Origin: Candidatus Aerophobota bacterium
GTDB taxonomy: Bacteria; Aerophobota; Aerophobia; Aerophobales; B3-G15
Assembly: GCA_030607765.1 (NCBI GenBank)
Contig: JAUWJJ010000062.1
Span: forward strand, 1 to 6,786
Direction: 5' to 3'
Length of the DNA stretch: 6,786 bases
Shown here: piece after piece, positions 5,430 through 6,786 of the stretch
Position numbering within the stretch: position 1 is the stretch's first letter
How the letters are laid out: each line of letters begins with the position of its first letter
The notes under the pieces: generated by a model
Told to the model about the DNA's origin: nothing
Database searches by the model: none
What the model saw: only the letters and a program-made list of their open reading frames with translations
Program-made: the position numbers and the translations under genes

Positions 5430-5654
5430 TTAATCTTTTCCTCTTTGTAATCTAAATTTATACCTCTTAGACTTAAAATTCAACATATCTTTATTTAAAT
5501 CTTTTGCCTTCAAATTAACCACTCCAAGAATTTTATCTTCCTTGACAGAGTATTGTTAGGCACGAACCTTTATGCTGTTATTATATGAGGTTGCCAAGAT
5601 CATTTTGTCAATTTCCCTTGCCATGATCACTTCAAACAGATTAACAGGTAACAT
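5430..5654 (-). pseudogene. Unidentified 74-codon frame with one internal UAA, overlapping the Mth938-like gene
   Basis: An ATG at 5654, inside the 3' end of the Mth938-like gene (14-nt overlap), opens MLPVNLFEVIMAREIDKMIL and continues ATSYNNSIKVRA to a TAA at 5556-5558. The same frame then stays open for another 41 codons (QYSVKEDKILGVVNLKAKDL and on to FRLQRGKD) to a second TAA at 5430-5432. Overlap with the upstream gene, the plausible composition on both sides of the stop and the same strand as its neighbours argue for a former downstream operon gene. I recognise no family. It may be a decayed gene, a 32-residue peptide, or a frame kept open through UAA by suppression; the first is simplest. 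Confidence 0.3.
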
Positions 5655-5979
5655 GAATAATAGCAGCAACTTTTTTTGTTTTAGCCAGCTCGTTAAATTT
5701 ATCTCGAATGCTTGGTGTCTCAGCTTCTATTATCTCTATCCCTTCCTTTTCTAAAAAAGCTCTTGCATCACTGGATAGACTTGCCAATCCTGATGTACCC
5801 TTTCCAATAAAAACTACATCTGGTTTTTCTTTTAATACATGATCAACTTGCTCTTTTGTAAAAGTATGACCATACGCTCTTTCTTCAACTTTGCCAGAAG
5901 AAAGTATATAAACATCGTGTTTATAAGTTACATTATCTACTGTAATAGATCCAAAATTGGATGAATTTATCTTAGCCAT
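5641..5979 (-). CDS. Mth938-like domain protein (DUF498 family)
   Basis: The 112-residue protein is a complete single Mth938-like domain, a small alpha/beta fold found in archaea and bacteria and related to the mitochondrial complex I assembly factor NDUFAF3. Its bacterial role is not established. Family features are the N-terminal FGSITVDNVTYKHDVYI, the central PDVVFIGKGTSG with the conserved glycine-rich turn, the acidic stretch KEGIEIIEAETPSIRDKFNE, and a final strand KVAAIIHVTC. I chose the ATG at 5979 over the in-frame GTG at 5988, because the Shine-Dalgarno AGAGGTG overlaps that GTG and lies about 6 nt before the ATG. It is followed by an overlapping broken frame and the broken DUF72 gene, so it appears to be the only intact gene of this minus-strand group. 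Confidence 0.85.
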   Translation of the reverse strand: MAKINSSNFGSITVDNVTYKHDVYILSSGKVEERAYGHTFTKEQVDHVLKEKPDVVFIGKGTSGLASLSSDARAFLEKEGIEIIEAETPSIRDKFNELAKTKKVAAIIHVTC

Positions 5980-5984
5980 ATTAT

Positions 5985-6065
5985 TCACCTCTTTTTTATA
6001 TGGGTTCTCTCAGAAATTCTTTCCTCACCTCCCTCCAAAATTTCGTTAATTAGGAGTGATTCCAT
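5985..6065 (-). CDS. Possible 26-residue small ORF just upstream of the Mth938-like gene
   Basis: ATG at 6065, preceded by the purine-rich AGGTGGGGGTG, opens MESLLINEILEGGEERISER and ends THIKKR at a TGA that overlaps the next gene's Shine-Dalgarno, 5 nt before its ATG. The composition is charged and helix-like. A second frame at 6046-6108 (MSKIRKITEILGGGDGITPN) overlaps it, and the two contain related DNA, so this may be a duplicated and decayed fragment. No family is recognised. Coupling by stop/start proximity would be natural if it is translated. Confidence 0.3.
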   Translation of the reverse strand: MESLLINEILEGGEERISERTHIKKR

Positions 6066-6198
6066 CACCCCCACCTAAAATCTCTGTTATCTTTCTAATT
6101 TTGCTCATTTATCTTTAATTTAGATCCAGCTTGCATTTTCCTCCTTAAGAGACTCAAGATTTTACAAAGGGTTCTCACTTTTTATAATTTTAACTCTT

Positions 6199-6312
6199 TT
6201 ATGACAAAAAGCTTGCCTTCATCCTTCCATATCTTAGGATTTCTTTCCATTCCTGCTCTTCAACATATCGCCTTAATGCCTCTCTTATCAACTCACTTCT
6301 TGGTCTTCCCAT
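6199..6312 (-). pseudogene. Ribbon-helix-helix (CopG/VapB-like) antitoxin fragment
   Basis: The 37-residue frame MGRPRSELIREALRRYVEEQ followed by EWKEILRYGRMKASFLS matches the middle of VapB-type ribbon-helix-helix antitoxins. RPRSELIREALRRYVE is the end of helix A, the turn and helix B, and EWKEILRYGRMKA is the start of the toxin-binding tail. Missing are the N-terminal beta strand that contacts DNA (about 25-30 residues) and the C-terminal tail. No toxin gene follows. The ATG at 6312 has AAAGGAG at 8 nt spacing (6321-6327), and a full promoter lies upstream, so the shortened peptide could still be made. An alternative in-frame ATG at 6318 is too close to that site. It could not bind DNA in the usual way. 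Confidence 0.6.
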
Positions 6313-6350
6313 AAACATAACTCCTTTAAATACTTAGTGTTAACAACTTA

Positions 6351-6380
6351 AATATAGCAAATACAAAAAGAGTTTGTCAA
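6351..6380 (-). promoter_or_regulatory. Promoter of the antitoxin fragment
   Basis: On the minus strand TTGACA (6375-6380), an 18-nt spacer and an extended -10 element TGCTATATT (hexamer 6351-6356) lead to a start near 6344. The sequence is shared with 1726-1758. Confidence 0.7.
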
Positions 6381-6430
6381 TAGCTCAGAAAGTTTGAGAT
6401 TTATTTTCCGGATTTATCTAAACTTATTGG

Positions 6431-6453
6431 CTAGTGTAGGAAACTTACGCTAG
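6431..6453. repeat. Hairpin CTAGTGTA/TACGCTAG
   Basis: Eight bases at 6431-6438 pair with 6446-6453 (one U-G pair if transcribed on plus) around a 7-nt loop. It is the first of a run of palindromes in the gene-free right end. Confidence 0.5.
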
Positions 6454-6459
6454 GAGAGA

Positions 6460-6556
6460 GGTGAAAAACCCAAATATTGTAGAGGTTCGATTTATCGAAC
6501 CCGTTAGCAAAGCGGGCTTCATAAATGAAGCCCTCACAAAAAACCACTTTTTCACC
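6460..6556. repeat. 97-nt multi-hairpin palindromic element
   Basis: An outer stem GGTGAAAAA (6460-6468)/TTTTTCACC (6548-6556) encloses two perfect palindromes: GGTTCGAT-TT-ATCGAACC (6484-6501) and GGGCTTCAT-AA-ATGAAGCCC (6514-6533). Between them CCCG (6500-6503) can pair with CGGG (6513-6516) as an alternative. No reading frame or U-run terminator accompanies it. The two palindromes resemble each other, both of the form GG.TTC.AT/AT.GAA.CC, as in REP- or MITE-like interspersed repeats. A structured RNA is also possible. Confidence 0.6.
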
Positions 6557-6562
6557 AGTATC

Positions 6563-6585
6563 ATAGGGGATACCCAAAGCCCTAT
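6563..6585. repeat. Hairpin ATAGGG/CCCTAT
   Basis: Six bases at 6563-6568 pair with 6580-6585 over an 11-nt loop, directly after the larger element. An overlapping alternative, GTATC/GATAC (6558-6562/6569-6573), competes with it. Confidence 0.35.
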
Positions 6586-6718
6586 AAGCCTTGCATAGTA
6601 CCATAAAGAAAAAAGGTCAATTTCTTTTGGCTTTACGTGTTATTTGACTTAAACCTTACTTTTAATTAAACTAATCCAGAGTATCATTAAAAGTTAATCA
6701 ATAATAAAAGACTAATGT

Positions 6719-6786
6719 GTAAATGAGTTGATGCGTGAATGAGTAGAAGCGTTGATGGGTAAATGCGTGAATGCGTTGACGAGATA
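6719..6786. repeat. Degenerate 8-nt tandem repeat, consensus GTDRATGM
   Basis: Eight complete octamers run without a gap from 6719 to 6782: GTAAATGA, GTTGATGC, GTGAATGA, GTAGAAGC, GTTGATGG, GTAAATGC, GTGAATGC, GTTGACGA. The array continues to the window edge, so its full length is unknown. A possible ninth, weaker unit precedes it. The stretch 6590-6710 before it is AT-rich and shows nothing I can name. Confidence 0.8.

Noticed and set aside
5541..5590. Plus-strand TTGACA at 5543 as a promoter
   Set aside because: No -10 box at a proper distance and no plus-strand gene downstream.
5572..5754. Plus-strand 60-codon frame
   Set aside because: It is antisense to the Mth938-like gene and has a low-complexity hydrophobic composition typical of chance frames.
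6484..6533. The two palindromes as CRISPR repeats
   Set aside because: There are only two related but non-identical palindromes with no regular spacers or cas genes.

Overview
The window is AT-rich bacterial DNA. Three tRNA genes, an HU-type histone, Shine-Dalgarno-led genes and sigma70-like promoters (TTGACA/TATAAT type) all point to a bacterium. Gene content (PRiA4_ORF3-like protein, AbiEi/AbiEii-like pair, SIR2-like protein, Mth938-like protein, DUF72) fits an anaerobic or thermophilic uncultivated lineage, but nothing fixes the taxon. Most genes read on the minus strand. Only the AbiE-like pair and its promoter clearly read on plus.

Left part (1-1660, minus strand). A tRNA operon runs Lys(UUU) - a tRNA with anticodon UUA - Val(UAC), from a consensus promoter at 322-349. 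That promoter lies inside the 3' end of a short reading frame of unknown family, broken by one base at a homopolymer. Next come a PRiA4_ORF3-like gene and an HU gene about 12 codons short at its C-terminus. The UUA anticodon would read the stop codon UAA, and most genes here end in UAA, so this tRNA is either a real ochre suppressor, a decaying gene or an error.

Middle part (1726-3952). A plus-strand AbiEi/AbiEii-like type IV toxin-antitoxin pair is driven by a near-perfect promoter flanked by inverted-repeat half sites suited to autoregulation. It meets, tail to tail, a minus-strand SIR2-like gene that lacks its C-terminal part. The two reading frames overlap, and both look cut near 3250, which suggests a rearrangement junction in a defence-type island.

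Right part (4167-6380, minus strand). This stretch is rich in broken genes: a SagB-type nitroreductase remnant with an internal deletion, a DUF72 gene with one in-frame UGA at codon 17, an unidentified frame with one internal UAA, an intact Mth938-like gene, a small duplicated leader ORF, and a ribbon-helix-helix antitoxin fragment with a well-preserved promoter. A near-copy of that promoter sits alone at 1726-1758, which suggests an earlier toxin-antitoxin cassette at both sites.

Right end (6383-6786). I see no gene. It holds a cluster of palindromes closed by a 9-bp outer stem (6431-6556) and a degenerate 8-nt tandem repeat that runs off the edge of the window.
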